DNA from: Frankineae bacterium MT45
GTDB taxonomy: Bacteria > Actinomycetota > Actinomycetes > Mycobacteriales > Jatrophihabitantaceae
Assembly (NCBI GenBank): GCA_900100325.1
Contig: LT629697.1
Location: 3,097,423-3,161,422, forward strand
Reading direction: 5' to 3'
DNA: 64,000 nt
Under the pieces are notes generated by a model. It was not told the DNA's origin. It was given only the letters and a program-made list of their open reading frames with translations, and did no database searches. Both the position numbers and the translations under genes were made by a program. Positions within the stretch are counted from its first letter, which is position 1, and each line of letters opens with the position of its first letter. Positions 40,909-49,151 of the stretch are shown here, piece after piece.

Positions 40909-42266
40909 ACCGGGCGGCGCACATTCCGATGGCCTATGTTGGCAAGGTGAAGGATGGCACCGATATCCCACAGCGCAGGGTTGCGCGCACGGCCCGCTTG
41001 GCGACGCTTCCACTCGGCGCCGCCGGTCGGGCAACGGTCGGTATCGGAAAGCGGATCACCGGCAAATCCGCTGATGAGGTGGCCGCCGAGTTCCAGCAGC
41101 GCACCGCTGAGCAGCTCTTCACCGTCCTGGGCGAGCTGAAGGGCGGCGCGATGAAGCTCGGGCAGGCCCTGTCGATCTTCGAAGCCGCCCTGCCGGAGTC
41201 CTCCGCCGCTCCCTACCGAGAGGCACTGACGAAGCTTCAGGACTCCGCCCCGCCGATGCCGGCCGCCACCATGCACCGGGTGCTCGACGAGCAGTTCGGC
41301 AAGAGCTGGACGAAGCGCTTCCGCGAGTTCGACGACGAACCGGCCGCCGCTGCGAGCATCGGGCAGGTTCACAAAGCCGTCTGGAGCGACGGGCGGGAGG
41401 TGGCCGTCAAGATCCAGTACCCCGGGGCCGGTCCCGCCCTGATGGCCGACTTCACGCAGCTGTCCCGGCTGGCCTGGCTCTTCGGCCGGATGTCGCCGGG
41501 CATGGACGTGAAGCCGCTCATCAGCGAGCTGAAGGAACGCATCCTCGAAGAACTGGATTACGGGATGGAGGCCGACGCCCAGCGCGGCTTCGCGAAGGCC
41601 TACGCCGACGACCCCGACATTCTCATCGGTCGGGTCGTGGCCAGTGCCCCGAAGGTGCTCATCACGGAATGGGTCGACGGCACCCCGATCTCCGAGATCA
41701 TCGATTCCGGCACCCAGGGCCAGCGCGACCGGGCCGGGTACACCCTCGCACTGCTCCAGTACTCGGCACCGGAACGGGCCGGGCTGCTGCACGCCGACCC
41801 CCACCCGGGCAACTTCCGGCTCTGCCCGGACGGCCGTCTGGGCGTCCTCGACTTCGGAGCCGTGGCCCGGCTACCGAACGGCTCCCCCAAGCCCCTCGGG
41901 CGGATGACGCGTCTTGCCCTGGACGGGCGGAAGGCCGAGCTCATCGCGGAGATGACCGAGTTCGGGTTCATCCGGCCCGGCATCGAACTCGACGCACAGC
42001 AGGTGCTCGATTATCTGCGTCCGATCCTCGACCCGCTGACGGTCGAGAACTTCACCTTCACCCGCGACTGGATGCGTTCCCAGGCGGCGCGAATCGGTGA
42101 CCCCAGGAATGAGGAGGCCAGGGTCGGGCGGATGTTCAACCTTCCGCCCGACTACCTGCTCCTGCACCGCGTCAGCCTGGGTTCGATCGCGGTGCTCTGC
42201 CAGCTCGGCGCGACGGCGCCTTACCGGGCTTTGGCGCAGCGCTGGCAGCCCGGGTTTGCCGAATAG
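40905..42266 (+). CDS. ABC1/UbiB-family atypical kinase (Rv3197-like)
   Basis: 453 residues from ATG 40905, overlapping the ThiF-like stop (ATGA), with AAGG upstream. ABC1 family landmarks: LGELKGGAMKLGQALS (the KxGQ motif), PAAAASIGQVHKA (Ala-rich loop replacing the P-loop), VAVKIQYPG (catalytic Lys), HADPHPGNF and LDFGAVARL (catalytic and DFG loops). Rv3197 is an ATPase linked to macrolide resistance under WhiB7 control in mycobacteria, and here too it lies next to the whiB7 gene, in convergent orientation. Likely role in isoprenoid/quinone lipid metabolism or drug response. Confidence 0.92.
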   Translation: MNRAAHIPMAYVGKVKDGTDIPQRRVARTARLATLPLGAAGRATVGIGKRITGKSADEVAAEFQQRTAEQLFTVLGELKGGAMKLGQALSIFEAALPESSAAPYREALTKLQDSAPPMPAATMHRVLDEQFGKSWTKRFREFDDEPAAAASIGQVHKAVWSDGREVAVKIQYPGAGPALMADFTQLSRLAWLFGRMSPGMDVKPLISELKERILEELDYGMEADAQRGFAKAYADDPDILIGRVVASAPKVLITEWVDGTPISEIIDSGTQGQRDRAGYTLALLQYSAPERAGLLHADPHPGNFRLCPDGRLGVLDFGAVARLPNGSPKPLGRMTRLALDGRKAELIAEMTEFGFIRPGIELDAQQVLDYLRPILDPLTVENFTFTRDWMRSQAARIGDPRNEEARVGRMFNLPPDYLLLHRVSLGSIAVLCQLGATAPYRALAQRWQPGFAE

Positions 42267-42356
42267 TCACATGCCTGAGCGGTTCGAGCTCAGCTAGCGA
42301 TTGGAAACCCGGAACTGCCGGCGCCGCGGTGTCTCTGTACTCGGATCTGGTTCGTG

Positions 42357-42524
42357 CTACCGGAGTCGACCGCGCCAAATCCGGGCGCTGAGCGAGCTGT
42401 AGCGCCAGGGGCGAAGCTCGCCGGGTGACCGCCGGCGGACGGCACCTTCATGCTTGGCCCGCTCGGCTTCGTGATAGCCGTCCAGTAGTCGTTCTCGCGC
42501 CAATGCGGCGTAGAGCGTGTTCAT
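42357..42524 (-). CDS. Small basic protein downstream of whiB7
   Basis: 55 residues. Begins MNTLYAALARERLLDGYHEA and is rich in Arg, with an amphipathic helix up front. ATG 42524 has GGGAG six bases upstream, which fixes the start; an alternative in-frame ATG at 42608 overlaps the whiB7 stop (ATGA) and would add 28 residues. Small proteins with this N-terminal pattern occur widely in actinobacteria. Function unknown; co-transcribed with whiB7. Confidence 0.65.
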   Translation of the reverse strand: MNTLYAALARERLLDGYHEAERAKHEGAVRRRSPGELRPWRYSSLSARIWRGRLR

Positions 42525-42604
42525 CTGTTCTCCCGTTAAAAGTTGGTTCCCCGCGGTGCGGGGGTTGACGCCACCGTCGCCGGCGGCGATGTCGGCACCA
42601 CCGC

Positions 42605-42949
42605 TCATGCGGCGACGCCCTGGTCGGACTTCCGGGGTCGTCCTCGGCCCCGCTTGCGGGCGAGCACGACGCCGTGGTCGAAGATCTCGCCACCCCAGAC
42701 GCCCCACGGCTCGCGCCGTTCGAGTGCGCCGGCCAGGCAGGCTTGGCGCACCGGGCACTGCTGGCAGAGTGCCTTGGCCGCCTCGAGCTGAACCGGCGTA
42801 TCGGCGAACCAGAGGTCCGCGTCGCGCACCTGACAAGGCAGGTCCGCCGGGCAACTGGGCGAGAGGGGGTCGAGCACCAGACCCAGCTGGGTCAGTTCCA
42901 GCACGCCCCCAGAGGTGATGTCATCGGTGGGTAAGCAGCTGAGCGTCAT
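42605..42949 (-). CDS. whiB7: WhiB7-type transcription factor
   Basis: 114 residues. Four cysteines for the [4Fe-4S] cluster: C39 in PCQVRDADLWF, C62, C65 in CQQCPVRQAC and C71. The GVWGG turn and the C-terminal AT-hook RGRGRPRK identify the WhiB7/WblC branch, activators of intrinsic antibiotic resistance genes. GAAGGA precedes the ATG. It lies between the Rv3197 and UvrD2 homologues, as in M. tuberculosis. Regulation is likely through its long leader (see terminator at 43052-43095). Confidence 0.93.
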   Translation of the reverse strand: MTLSCLPTDDITSGGVLELTQLGLVLDPLSPSCPADLPCQVRDADLWFADTPVQLEAAKALCQQCPVRQACLAGALERREPWGVWGGEIFDHGVVLARKRGRGRPRKSDQGVAA

Positions 42950-43051
42950 GTCGGTCCTTCGGTTTCGTATCGGTTCTTAGCGAGTTCTGCGGATCGTCGG
43001 GCGGTGATTAGTGGGCGGACATCTGAGGTGCTGCTGCGTTGGAACTAGGCC

Positions 43052-43095
43052 GAAAACGAAAGAGGCCGCGGTTCCCAAGTGGGAGCCGCGGCCTC
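43052..43095 (-). terminator. Intrinsic terminator in the whiB7 leader
   Basis: On the minus strand GAGGCCGCGGCTCCC pairs with GGGAACCGCGGCCTC, tip ACTT, one mismatch, followed by TTTCGTTTTC. It lies about 100 nt before the whiB7 start and right after a 122-codon ORF. It may terminate that ORF's transcript or work as an attenuator of whiB7. Confidence 0.75.
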
Positions 43096-43107
43096 GAAGG
43101 TTCGAAC

Positions 43108-43123
43108 CTGATCAAGTGATCAG
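43108..43123. repeat. Perfect palindrome at the end of the leader ORF
   Basis: CTGATCA-AG-TGATCAG overlaps the stop codon region of the 122-codon ORF and lies just before the terminator hairpin; AGGTTCGAACCT (43098-43109) is another palindrome beside it. They could form alternative hairpins with the terminator. Confidence 0.4.
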
Positions 43124-43477
43124 ATCTCGTTTCCCTCGAGGCGGGGCGCCGCGCTTGGCAGCCGTTGTCGGTGCAATGCGCGCCGACTTGGCAGCGGTGG
43201 CGTTGGCCGATGCGTGTCGCGAAGCGTTGACAGTGAATCCATACCCTGCGCCACTGACAGTGGTGCCTTCGTGGATCGACGTGCCTACGCCGGCGAAGCA
43301 GGCAACGGCCTGCATATCGCCGAGATCAACCGAGCGCATGAAGCCACTGGCGTCGCTGACCGGTCGCGCTTCGCGACGCCAACCGAAATCTGCCCCGACG
43401 ATCGGCGAACCGAGCGCGCTCAGCTGGGCAGACTTCGGCTGGAAGTCAAAGTCAGCGAACTTCGTCGTGTTCGTCAT
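43112..43477 (-). CDS. 122-residue ORF in the whiB7 leader region, hypothetical
   Basis: From ATG 43477 with a near-perfect AAGGAGGTG ribosome site five bases upstream. Begins MTNTTKFADFDFQPKSAQ; the C-terminal half is Ala/Thr/Lys-rich (SANATAAKSARIAPTTAAKR) and basic. No signal peptide, membrane helix or known family. It occupies the place where mycobacteria have the whiB7 leader with its upstream ORF. It may be a small protein in its own right or a long leader ORF whose translation controls the terminator that follows. Confidence 0.6.
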   Translation of the reverse strand: MTNTTKFADFDFQPKSAQLSALGSPIVGADFGWRREARPVSDASGFMRSVDLGDMQAVACFAGVGTSIHEGTTVSGAGYGFTVNASRHASANATAAKSARIAPTTAAKRGAPPRGKRDLIT

Positions 43478-43490
43478 GGGGCACCTCCTT

Positions 43491-43524
43491 CGGTTCATCG
43501 GATCTTGCGGTTCATCAGATCTTG
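43491..43524. repeat. Tandem 17-bp repeat before the leader ORF
   Basis: CGGTTCATCGGATCTTG (43491-43507) and CGGTTCATCAGATCTTG (43508-43524) differ by one base. On the minus strand the first holds a six-codon ORF (MNRKIR, 43495-43515) ending just before the ribosome-binding site of the 122-codon ORF. Confidence 0.7.
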
Positions 43525-43651
43525 CGACGTTCGGCGCGGGCTCACCCGCGCCTGGCTTCAAAGAGAGGCTATCGATCATCCTCCGGGGGCGCAATCGAAT
43601 TAATCGTGAACATTCCCGGGAAGATTCGGCGGGGCCGCGGAGGGGGCCGAA

Positions 43652-45712
43652 TTAGCCGACCGCCACCGGGCCGACATCCTCCGGAGCACCGCCGGCCAAG
43701 ACGGCCAGAATGGGCTCGGCGTAGCGCTCAAGCTTCGTCGGTCCGACCCCGGAGACGGCGGCCAGCGCACTGCGCGATGACGGCGCAACGTCGGCGATGG
43801 CGACCAGCGTCGCGTCGGAAAAGACAACAAAAGCCGGCACTTTCTGCGCATCGGCTTGAATCCGCCGCCAGGCTCGCAGACGTCCGAAGAGTTCGGCGTC
43901 GTTCGCCTCCACGGCCGCCGCCTTCTTCTTGGGACGGGACTCGAACGCGGTCGACGCGCCGGCCGGACGCAGGCCGTCCAGGAAGCGGCTGGGGCGCCGC
44001 CCGCGCCGCTGGCCGGGACTTCGGGCCAGTGCCCAGGAGAGCGCCAGCCGCTCCCGGGCCCGGGTGATCCCGACGTAGAGCAGGCGCCGCTCCTCGGCCA
44101 CCTGCTCGTCGGTGGTCGCGTGCGAGATCGGCAGTGTCGTGTCGGTCAGCCCGACCAGGAAGACGGCGTCCCACTCCAGACCCTTGGCCGAGTGCAGCGA
44201 CGAGAGGGTCACGCCCTGGACGGTCGGTGCGTGCTGGGCCGAGGCACGCTGGTCGAGCTCCTCGACGAGTTCCACCAGGTGCGCCTCCGGGCTGCTTGCC
44301 AGCAGGTCGTCCGACAGGCTCACCAGGGCGGCCAGCGACTCCCAGCGTTCCCGGGCACTCCCGCCGGCGGGCGGGGAGTCGGGGTGCCAGCCAGTGCTGG
44401 CCAGCACCGCGCGGACCGTCTCAGTGAGTGGCAGCGCGCGGTCATCGGAGCGGGCAGCGCCGCGGAGCAGCAGCCGGGCTTCTCGGATCTCGGGGCGATC
44501 GAAGAATCGCTCGCCACCCCGAAGAACGTAGGCCACCCCAGCATCCGATAGCGCCTGCTCGTACACCTCGGACTGGGCGTTGATCCGGAAAAGCACCGCG
44601 ATCTCCGCCGCTGCCGTCCCCTGCTCGATGAGGCTCCGGCACCCGGCCGCCACGGCCGCCGCCTCGGCTGGTTCGTCGTCGAACTCGCTGAACGTGGGGG
44701 CCGGGCCGTCTGGGCGCTGGCCGATCAGCCGCAGCCGGCCCGCCACGGGCGATGCCTGCCCGGGTTGGGTTGGCGAGGTCGGTGCGGTAACTCGCGGCTG
44801 CGGGGCCGAGGCCACCAGCCGATTCGCCAGCTCCACCACCTGCGGCGTTGACCGGTAATCGCGCTCGAGCTTGACGACCACGGCCTGCGGGAAGCGAGCG
44901 GTGAATTCCAACAGGTGCCTGGGCGTCGCGCCGGCGAAGGAGTAGATGGTCTGGTTGGCGTCGCCGACTACGCAGAGGTCGTCCCGGCCCCCCAGCCAGG
45001 CGTCGAGAATTCGCTGCTGCAGCGGAGAGACGTCCTGGTACTCGTCGACCACGAAGTGCCGGTAGCGGGAGCGGATCTCCTCGGCGACGTCCGCGTGCTC
45101 TTCGATCGCCCCGGCCATGATGAGGAGCAGGTCCGAGAAGTCCAGCTGCCCGGCCCGTCGCTTCGACGCCTCGTACTCGGCATAGACCTGGGCCACCACA
45201 GCCGGGGTGAGAGGCGGCTGCCGGCCCGCCGCCTGGGCGCGCTCCGGATAGTCCTGGGGCGCGGCCAGTACGGCCTTCGCCCAGTCGATCTCGGCGGCGA
45301 GATCCCTCACTTCGGCTCGGTCGCTGCGCAGCCTCGTCCGGGCCGCGGCGTTGGCGACCAGACGGATCGTGTTGGGGACCACCTCGGGCATCTCGCCGCC
45401 GAGTACCCGCGGGGCGAAGTAGGAGAGCTGGCGCAGGGCCGCGGCGTGGAAGGTGCGCGCCTGCACGCCGTGCGCACCGAGGCCCCGTAGCCGGGTGCGC
45501 AGTTCGCCCGCCGCCCGGGCCGTGAACGTCAGGGCCAGCAGTTGCCCGGCCGGAACCGCGTCGCTGCCCACCGCATAGGCGATCCGATGAGTGATGGCCC
45601 GCGTTTTACCGGTGCCGGCACCGGCCAGGATGCAGACCGGGCCCCGCACGGCCTGCGCCGCCTCCCGTTGCTCGGCGTCGAGGCCTTCGAGCACGTTTCG
45701 GGATTGGGTCAC
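43652..45712 (-). CDS. uvrD2: UvrD2 DNA helicase
   Basis: 686 residues from GTG 45712. A longer frame to 46210 would overlap the mycoredoxin gene on the other strand and is rejected; M. tuberculosis UvrD2 is about 700 residues. Walker A is AGAGTGKT (30-37); DEYQDVSPLQQ is the Walker B segment and GDANQTIYSFAGA is motif III. LHSAKGLEWD and ITRARERL are motifs V and VI. A C-terminal HRDC domain begins near RLRAWRRIQADAQKVPAFVV. SF1A 3'-5' helicase in DNA repair. Confidence 0.92.
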   Translation of the reverse strand: MTQSRNVLEGLDAEQREAAQAVRGPVCILAGAGTGKTRAITHRIAYAVGSDAVPAGQLLALTFTARAAGELRTRLRGLGAHGVQARTFHAAALRQLSYFAPRVLGGEMPEVVPNTIRLVANAAARTRLRSDRAEVRDLAAEIDWAKAVLAAPQDYPERAQAAGRQPPLTPAVVAQVYAEYEASKRRAGQLDFSDLLLIMAGAIEEHADVAEEIRSRYRHFVVDEYQDVSPLQQRILDAWLGGRDDLCVVGDANQTIYSFAGATPRHLLEFTARFPQAVVVKLERDYRSTPQVVELANRLVASAPQPRVTAPTSPTQPGQASPVAGRLRLIGQRPDGPAPTFSEFDDEPAEAAAVAAGCRSLIEQGTAAAEIAVLFRINAQSEVYEQALSDAGVAYVLRGGERFFDRPEIREARLLLRGAARSDDRALPLTETVRAVLASTGWHPDSPPAGGSARERWESLAALVSLSDDLLASSPEAHLVELVEELDQRASAQHAPTVQGVTLSSLHSAKGLEWDAVFLVGLTDTTLPISHATTDEQVAEERRLLYVGITRARERLALSWALARSPGQRRGRRPSRFLDGLRPAGASTAFESRPKKKAAAVEANDAELFGRLRAWRRIQADAQKVPAFVVFSDATLVAIADVAPSSRSALAAVSGVGPTKLERYAEPILAVLAGGAPEDVGPVAVG

Positions 45713-45898
45713 CCTGCGATCCTGCCAGCGAGGTGCGACACTTTCTGCACCACCTGCCCCGGAAGTGACGAACTCGGCGCGGCGATGATCGGCCGGCCTG
45801 GCTGGCCATGGAAGAACTGCAGCCATCGCGGCGTTGTCCCAGTTGGACCTGACGCAGGTGAGCTCAGGCGAACCCGGGCGAATCCGATACGAGAGGCA

Positions 45899-46150
45899 AT
45901 GACCGTGGCAGATGTGACGATGTACTCGACGACGTGGTGCAGCTACTGCAAGCGTCTGAAGACGATGCTCGAACGCGAGGGCATCGCCTTTGACGAGGTG
46001 AACATCGAACTCGACGAGGCCGCGGCCGACCTGGTGATGAAGGTCAACGGCGGAAACCAGACCGTCCCCACGCTCGTCTTCGCCGACGGCAGTGCCCTCA
46101 CCAACCCGTCGGTGGCCCAGGTCAAGGAGCAGCTCGCGTCGGTGGCATGA
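45899..46150 (+). CDS. mrx1: Mycoredoxin-1-like glutaredoxin
   Basis: 83 residues from ATG 45899 (GAGAGG close by; a GTG at 45905 is possible). The redox motif is C14-S-Y-C17 in TTWCSYCKR, with TVPTLVF (cis-Pro) and a C-terminal helix VAQVKEQLA. Matches M. tuberculosis Mrx1 (84 residues), which reduces mycothiol mixed disulfides using mycothiol. Next to uvrD2 as in mycobacteria but on the other strand. Its stop overlaps the next start (ATGA). Confidence 0.93.
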   Translation: MTVADVTMYSTTWCSYCKRLKTMLEREGIAFDEVNIELDEAAADLVMKVNGGNQTVPTLVFADGSALTNPSVAQVKEQLASVA

Positions 46151-46824
46151 GCCCCGGGCAACCCGGGAGTCAGCGCCCACCGGCCGCTGGTTTCTCGCCG
46201 ATCGGTGCATCCGAACTCGTCGAAGAACTCGCCGGGTACCTGACCCGTGTCACGACACCTGCGGCCGCGCTTCGGGTTGCCGTGGACGGCGCCGAGGCGA
46301 CCCGCTCGCACGAACTGGCGCAGGGGTTGATCGACCCGCTGCGCCGTCTCTCGCGTCCGGCGATCCACATACGCGACGACTCGTTCTGGCGAGACGCCTC
46401 GCTCCGCCTCGAGTACGGCCACCACGACATGCAGTCCTACGCCGAAGGGTGGCTGGATCACGGTGCCCTGAGGCGCGAGGTGCTGGAGCCGCTGGGGGCC
46501 GGTGGTTCAGGACGCTTCCTGCCGTCTCTGCGCGACCCGGTGACGAACCGGATGACCCGCGCCGCCACTGTCACCGCCGCTCCCGGGAGCATCGTGATCG
46601 TGAGCGGAGCGCTGCTGATCCGTCCGGATCTGGAGTTCGACGTCATCGTGCATCTGGCCATGTCCCCGGGCGCGCTGGCCCGGCACACACCGCCCGAGTC
46701 CGCCTGGACGCTCCCGGCCTTCGCCGATTACGACGCCGCCGTCGAACCCGACGTCCGCGCCGACGTGGTGGTTCGTCTGGAGGATCCGCGCCGGCCTGCG
46801 GTGCGCTTCAACCGCGCCGGGTGA
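46147..46824 (+). CDS. Uridine kinase-like P-loop protein with degenerate Walker A
   Basis: 225 residues, coupled to mrx1 by ATGA. The fold pattern is that of uridine kinase-like NTPases: a strand then VAVDGAEATRSHELAQGL, RPAIHIRDDSFWRDAS, LEYGHHDMQSYAEGWLD, and VIVSGALLIRPDLE. Where active members have GxxxxGK[ST], this has GAEATRSHE: the Lys is missing and Gly/Ser spacing is changed. So it may no longer bind ATP in the normal way. Function unknown; many actinobacteria have a similar gene as a mycoredoxin neighbour. Confidence 0.72.
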   Translation: MSPGQPGSQRPPAAGFSPIGASELVEELAGYLTRVTTPAAALRVAVDGAEATRSHELAQGLIDPLRRLSRPAIHIRDDSFWRDASLRLEYGHHDMQSYAEGWLDHGALRREVLEPLGAGGSGRFLPSLRDPVTNRMTRAATVTAAPGSIVIVSGALLIRPDLEFDVIVHLAMSPGALARHTPPESAWTLPAFADYDAAVEPDVRADVVVRLEDPRRPAVRFNRAG

Positions 46825-46833
46825 GGAGTCGGC

Positions 46834-47772
46834 CTACTCCGCCTCGAGCCAGCTGTCGATCAGGTGACGTGAGATCGAGAACTGGGGCGGGATCGCCCGC
46901 AGTTTCGCCCCGTTCCCCGGCGCGTCGCCGTGTGGGTCGTCGGTCCAGACACCGGCCCGGCGCACCTCGTCACGGGTGAACCAACCGGCGTCGACGACCT
47001 CGTCCTCGTCGAGTTCGATGGTGCCGTCACCGATGACCTGCGCCGTGAAACCGACCATCAGCGAGGCCGGGAAGGGCCACGGCTGGCTGGCCACATACCG
47101 GATGTCGCCAACCCGGACCCCGACCTCTTCGAATACCTCGCGGGCCACCGCCGCCTCCAGCGACTCCCCCGGCTCAACGAAGCCGGCCAGCGTAGAGAAG
47201 CGCCCCTCGCCCCAGGCGGCCCCGCGGCCGAGCAGTGCCCGGCCATTGCCGTCGTGAACCAGCATGATGACGGCCGGGTCGGTGCGCGGGAAGTGCACGC
47301 TGTTGTCCTTCGGGCAGGTGCGGGTCCAGCCGGCCAGCGTCTGGGCGGTCAACTCGCCGCAGACCGCGCAGTGCGGATGGCGCGAATGCCACTGCTGCAG
47401 CCCGAGCGCCGTGGCCAGCAGGCTGCCGGTGAGATCGTCGATCTTCCCGCCGATCTCCCGCAGCCCGTGCCAATCCTCGTCGGGCGCGCCGGCGGTGAGG
47501 GTCGCGGAGAAGTACGGCACATCGTCGACGATTCCGAGGAAGCGGCGTTCGACCAGCGTTGCGGGATGCTCGTCGGCGAATTGAGCAACCCATTCGGCGT
47601 CACTCCACGCCGGCTCCCAGCCGCCGTCGATCTCCACGACCGGTGTGGCCCCGCGCTGGTTGAGCAGCATGACGCGGGCCCGGACCCAGGCCGATGCCAG
47701 CCACTCCTCGTCGGTACGACGCGGCGCGGCGCGATCGAAACTCGCCCGGCTCAACGGCGGCTGGTTGTTCAT
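46834..47772 (-). CDS. nudC: NADH pyrophosphatase / RNA decapping Nudix hydrolase
   Basis: 312 residues. N-terminal domain, then a zinc ribbon CAVCGELTAQ...TCPKDN in which the fourth Cys of the usual pair is not present, then HFPRTDPAVIMLV. The Nudix box is GFVEPGESLEAAVAREVFEE with VG following. SQPWPFPASLM is the SQPWPFPxS signature that defines the NADH-specific subfamily. It hydrolyses NAD(H) to NMN(H) and AMP, and in some bacteria removes NAD caps from RNA. Position equals Rv3199c. Confidence 0.93.
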   Translation of the reverse strand: MNNQPPLSRASFDRAAPRRTDEEWLASAWVRARVMLLNQRGATPVVEIDGGWEPAWSDAEWVAQFADEHPATLVERRFLGIVDDVPYFSATLTAGAPDEDWHGLREIGGKIDDLTGSLLATALGLQQWHSRHPHCAVCGELTAQTLAGWTRTCPKDNSVHFPRTDPAVIMLVHDGNGRALLGRGAAWGEGRFSTLAGFVEPGESLEAAVAREVFEEVGVRVGDIRYVASQPWPFPASLMVGFTAQVIGDGTIELDEDEVVDAGWFTRDEVRRAGVWTDDPHGDAPGNGAKLRAIPPQFSISRHLIDSWLEAE

Positions 47773-47789
47773 TTGGCGGCTCGAAACCC

Positions 47790-49151
47790 TTATTTCTCCG
47801 GAGATTCGGCGTTCGATACCTCGGCCAACACCCGCAGCGGAGCCGCTACCTGTTCGGCGTCCCCGACGACCACGGTGACCAGCTTGGACGGGGCGAAGAA
47901 CTCAGCGCTGACTTCACGGATCTCTTCGGTCGTCACAGCCAGGAGACGCGCGGGATGGGTCGCGATCCAATCCGCGTCCAGACCGCTGGCCGAGAGACCC
48001 GAGAGCGTCGAGGCGAGTCCGGCCTGGGTCGCCGTGGAGAGGGCGAGGGTGCCGATGGCGTACTGACGGGCTGAGTCGAGTTCCTTCTCGGTGATCGGCA
48101 GCGAGGCCAACTTGCCCAGCTCGTAGTAGGTCTCCAGCAGCGCCGGGGCGGTGACCTCAGTGGCCACGTCGGCGTCGAAGATCAGGGCCGACCCGAGCTG
48201 GTTGTGCTCGATCCGGCTGTGCGGGCCGTAGGTGTATCCCTTGTCTTCACGGATGTTCTCGTTCCACCGCGACGAGAAGTAACCGCCGAAGACGAGATTG
48301 GCCAACTGAAGGGCCGCGAAACGTGGGTCGTCGCGCCGCAGGGCGACTCCACCGAGGCGCAGCGACGACTGCACCGAGCCTGGGCGATCGACGAGCACCA
48401 CCGGGCCGCCGGTGAAAGTCGGCAGCGGAAGCGACTTCTTGTGCTTGGGGTGCCCAGTCCACCCGTCGAGTGCCTTCTCGATCTGATCCAGTGCCCGGGC
48501 CGGCGATACGTCACCGACCACGACCAGGATCGCCTCGGACGGGCGGATCGAGTGATCGGCCAGCTTGCGTACCTTGGCCGCGGTGACGGCCTCGACCTCG
48601 GAGACGTAGGGCAACTCACGGGCGTACGGGTGCTCGCCCCACATCCGCGCGGCGAGCGCCTCGGCGGCGACCACGCCGGCCCGGGAGCGAGCGATGCTGA
48701 GTCGCTCGATGAGGCGCTCCCGCTCCGCCTTGACCTCGGAGTGGGCGTAGCTGGCGTCGGTGACTACGTCGGCCAGAATGTTCAGCAACGGCACCAGATT
48801 CGTCGCCAGCACGCTGCCGGAGAAGATGAGACGGTCGGCGTCAACGCCACTGCCGAGATCTCCACCGAGAGCCTGGATAGCCCCGGCCAGACCGGCGCGG
48901 TCATGGCGCGAGGTGCCGGTGAGAGCGCTGTCGGAGAGGACGCTGGCCAACGCCGAATGTCCAGGGTGCGCGGAGAAGAACGGCACGCGCAGGCGCACCT
49001 CGACCAGCGGCACGCCGGGTTTGCGCACGACGACGACCCGCAGACCGTTGGCCAGCGTGCGCTTCCCCTCGGTGAGCTTCTTCGCCCGGCGCGGCACCGT
49101 GAGTGCCGGCACCACTCCGTTGCTCGTCTCGATCGCAGTCTTCGGGCTCAT
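47790..49151 (-). CDS. M16-type peptidase homologue lacking the zinc motif
   Basis: 453 residues. The sequence aligns with M16 insulinase/processing-peptidase halves (NGLRVVVVRKPGVPLVEVRL, AHPGHSALASVLSDSALTG). At the position of HxxEH there is no His-Glu pair, so it is expected to be the non-catalytic partner. An Arg/Tyr-containing C-terminal domain (RWNENIREDKGYTYGPHS) is as in the regulatory subunits of processing peptidases. Its ATG overlaps the stop of the active subunit gene by 4 bp, so both are made together. Confidence 0.88.
   Translation of the reverse strand: MSPKTAIETSNGVVPALTVPRRAKKLTEGKRTLANGLRVVVVRKPGVPLVEVRLRVPFFSAHPGHSALASVLSDSALTGTSRHDRAGLAGAIQALGGDLGSGVDADRLIFSGSVLATNLVPLLNILADVVTDASYAHSEVKAERERLIERLSIARSRAGVVAAEALAARMWGEHPYARELPYVSEVEAVTAAKVRKLADHSIRPSEAILVVVGDVSPARALDQIEKALDGWTGHPKHKKSLPLPTFTGGPVVLVDRPGSVQSSLRLGGVALRRDDPRFAALQLANLVFGGYFSSRWNENIREDKGYTYGPHSRIEHNQLGSALIFDADVATEVTAPALLETYYELGKLASLPITEKELDSARQYAIGTLALSTATQAGLASTLSGLSASGLDADWIATHPARLLAVTTEEIREVSAEFFAPSKLVTVVVGDAEQVAAPLRVLAEVSNAESPEK

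Noticed and set aside
42608..42854. Extended minus-strand ORF upstream of the small basic protein
   Set aside because: Out-of-frame shadow of whiB7; the four-Cys WhiB domain and AT-hook are in the other frame.
45713..46210. N-terminal extension of UvrD2
   Set aside because: It would overlap the whole mycoredoxin gene antisense and has no resemblance to UvrD2; the GTG at 45712 gives the expected length.
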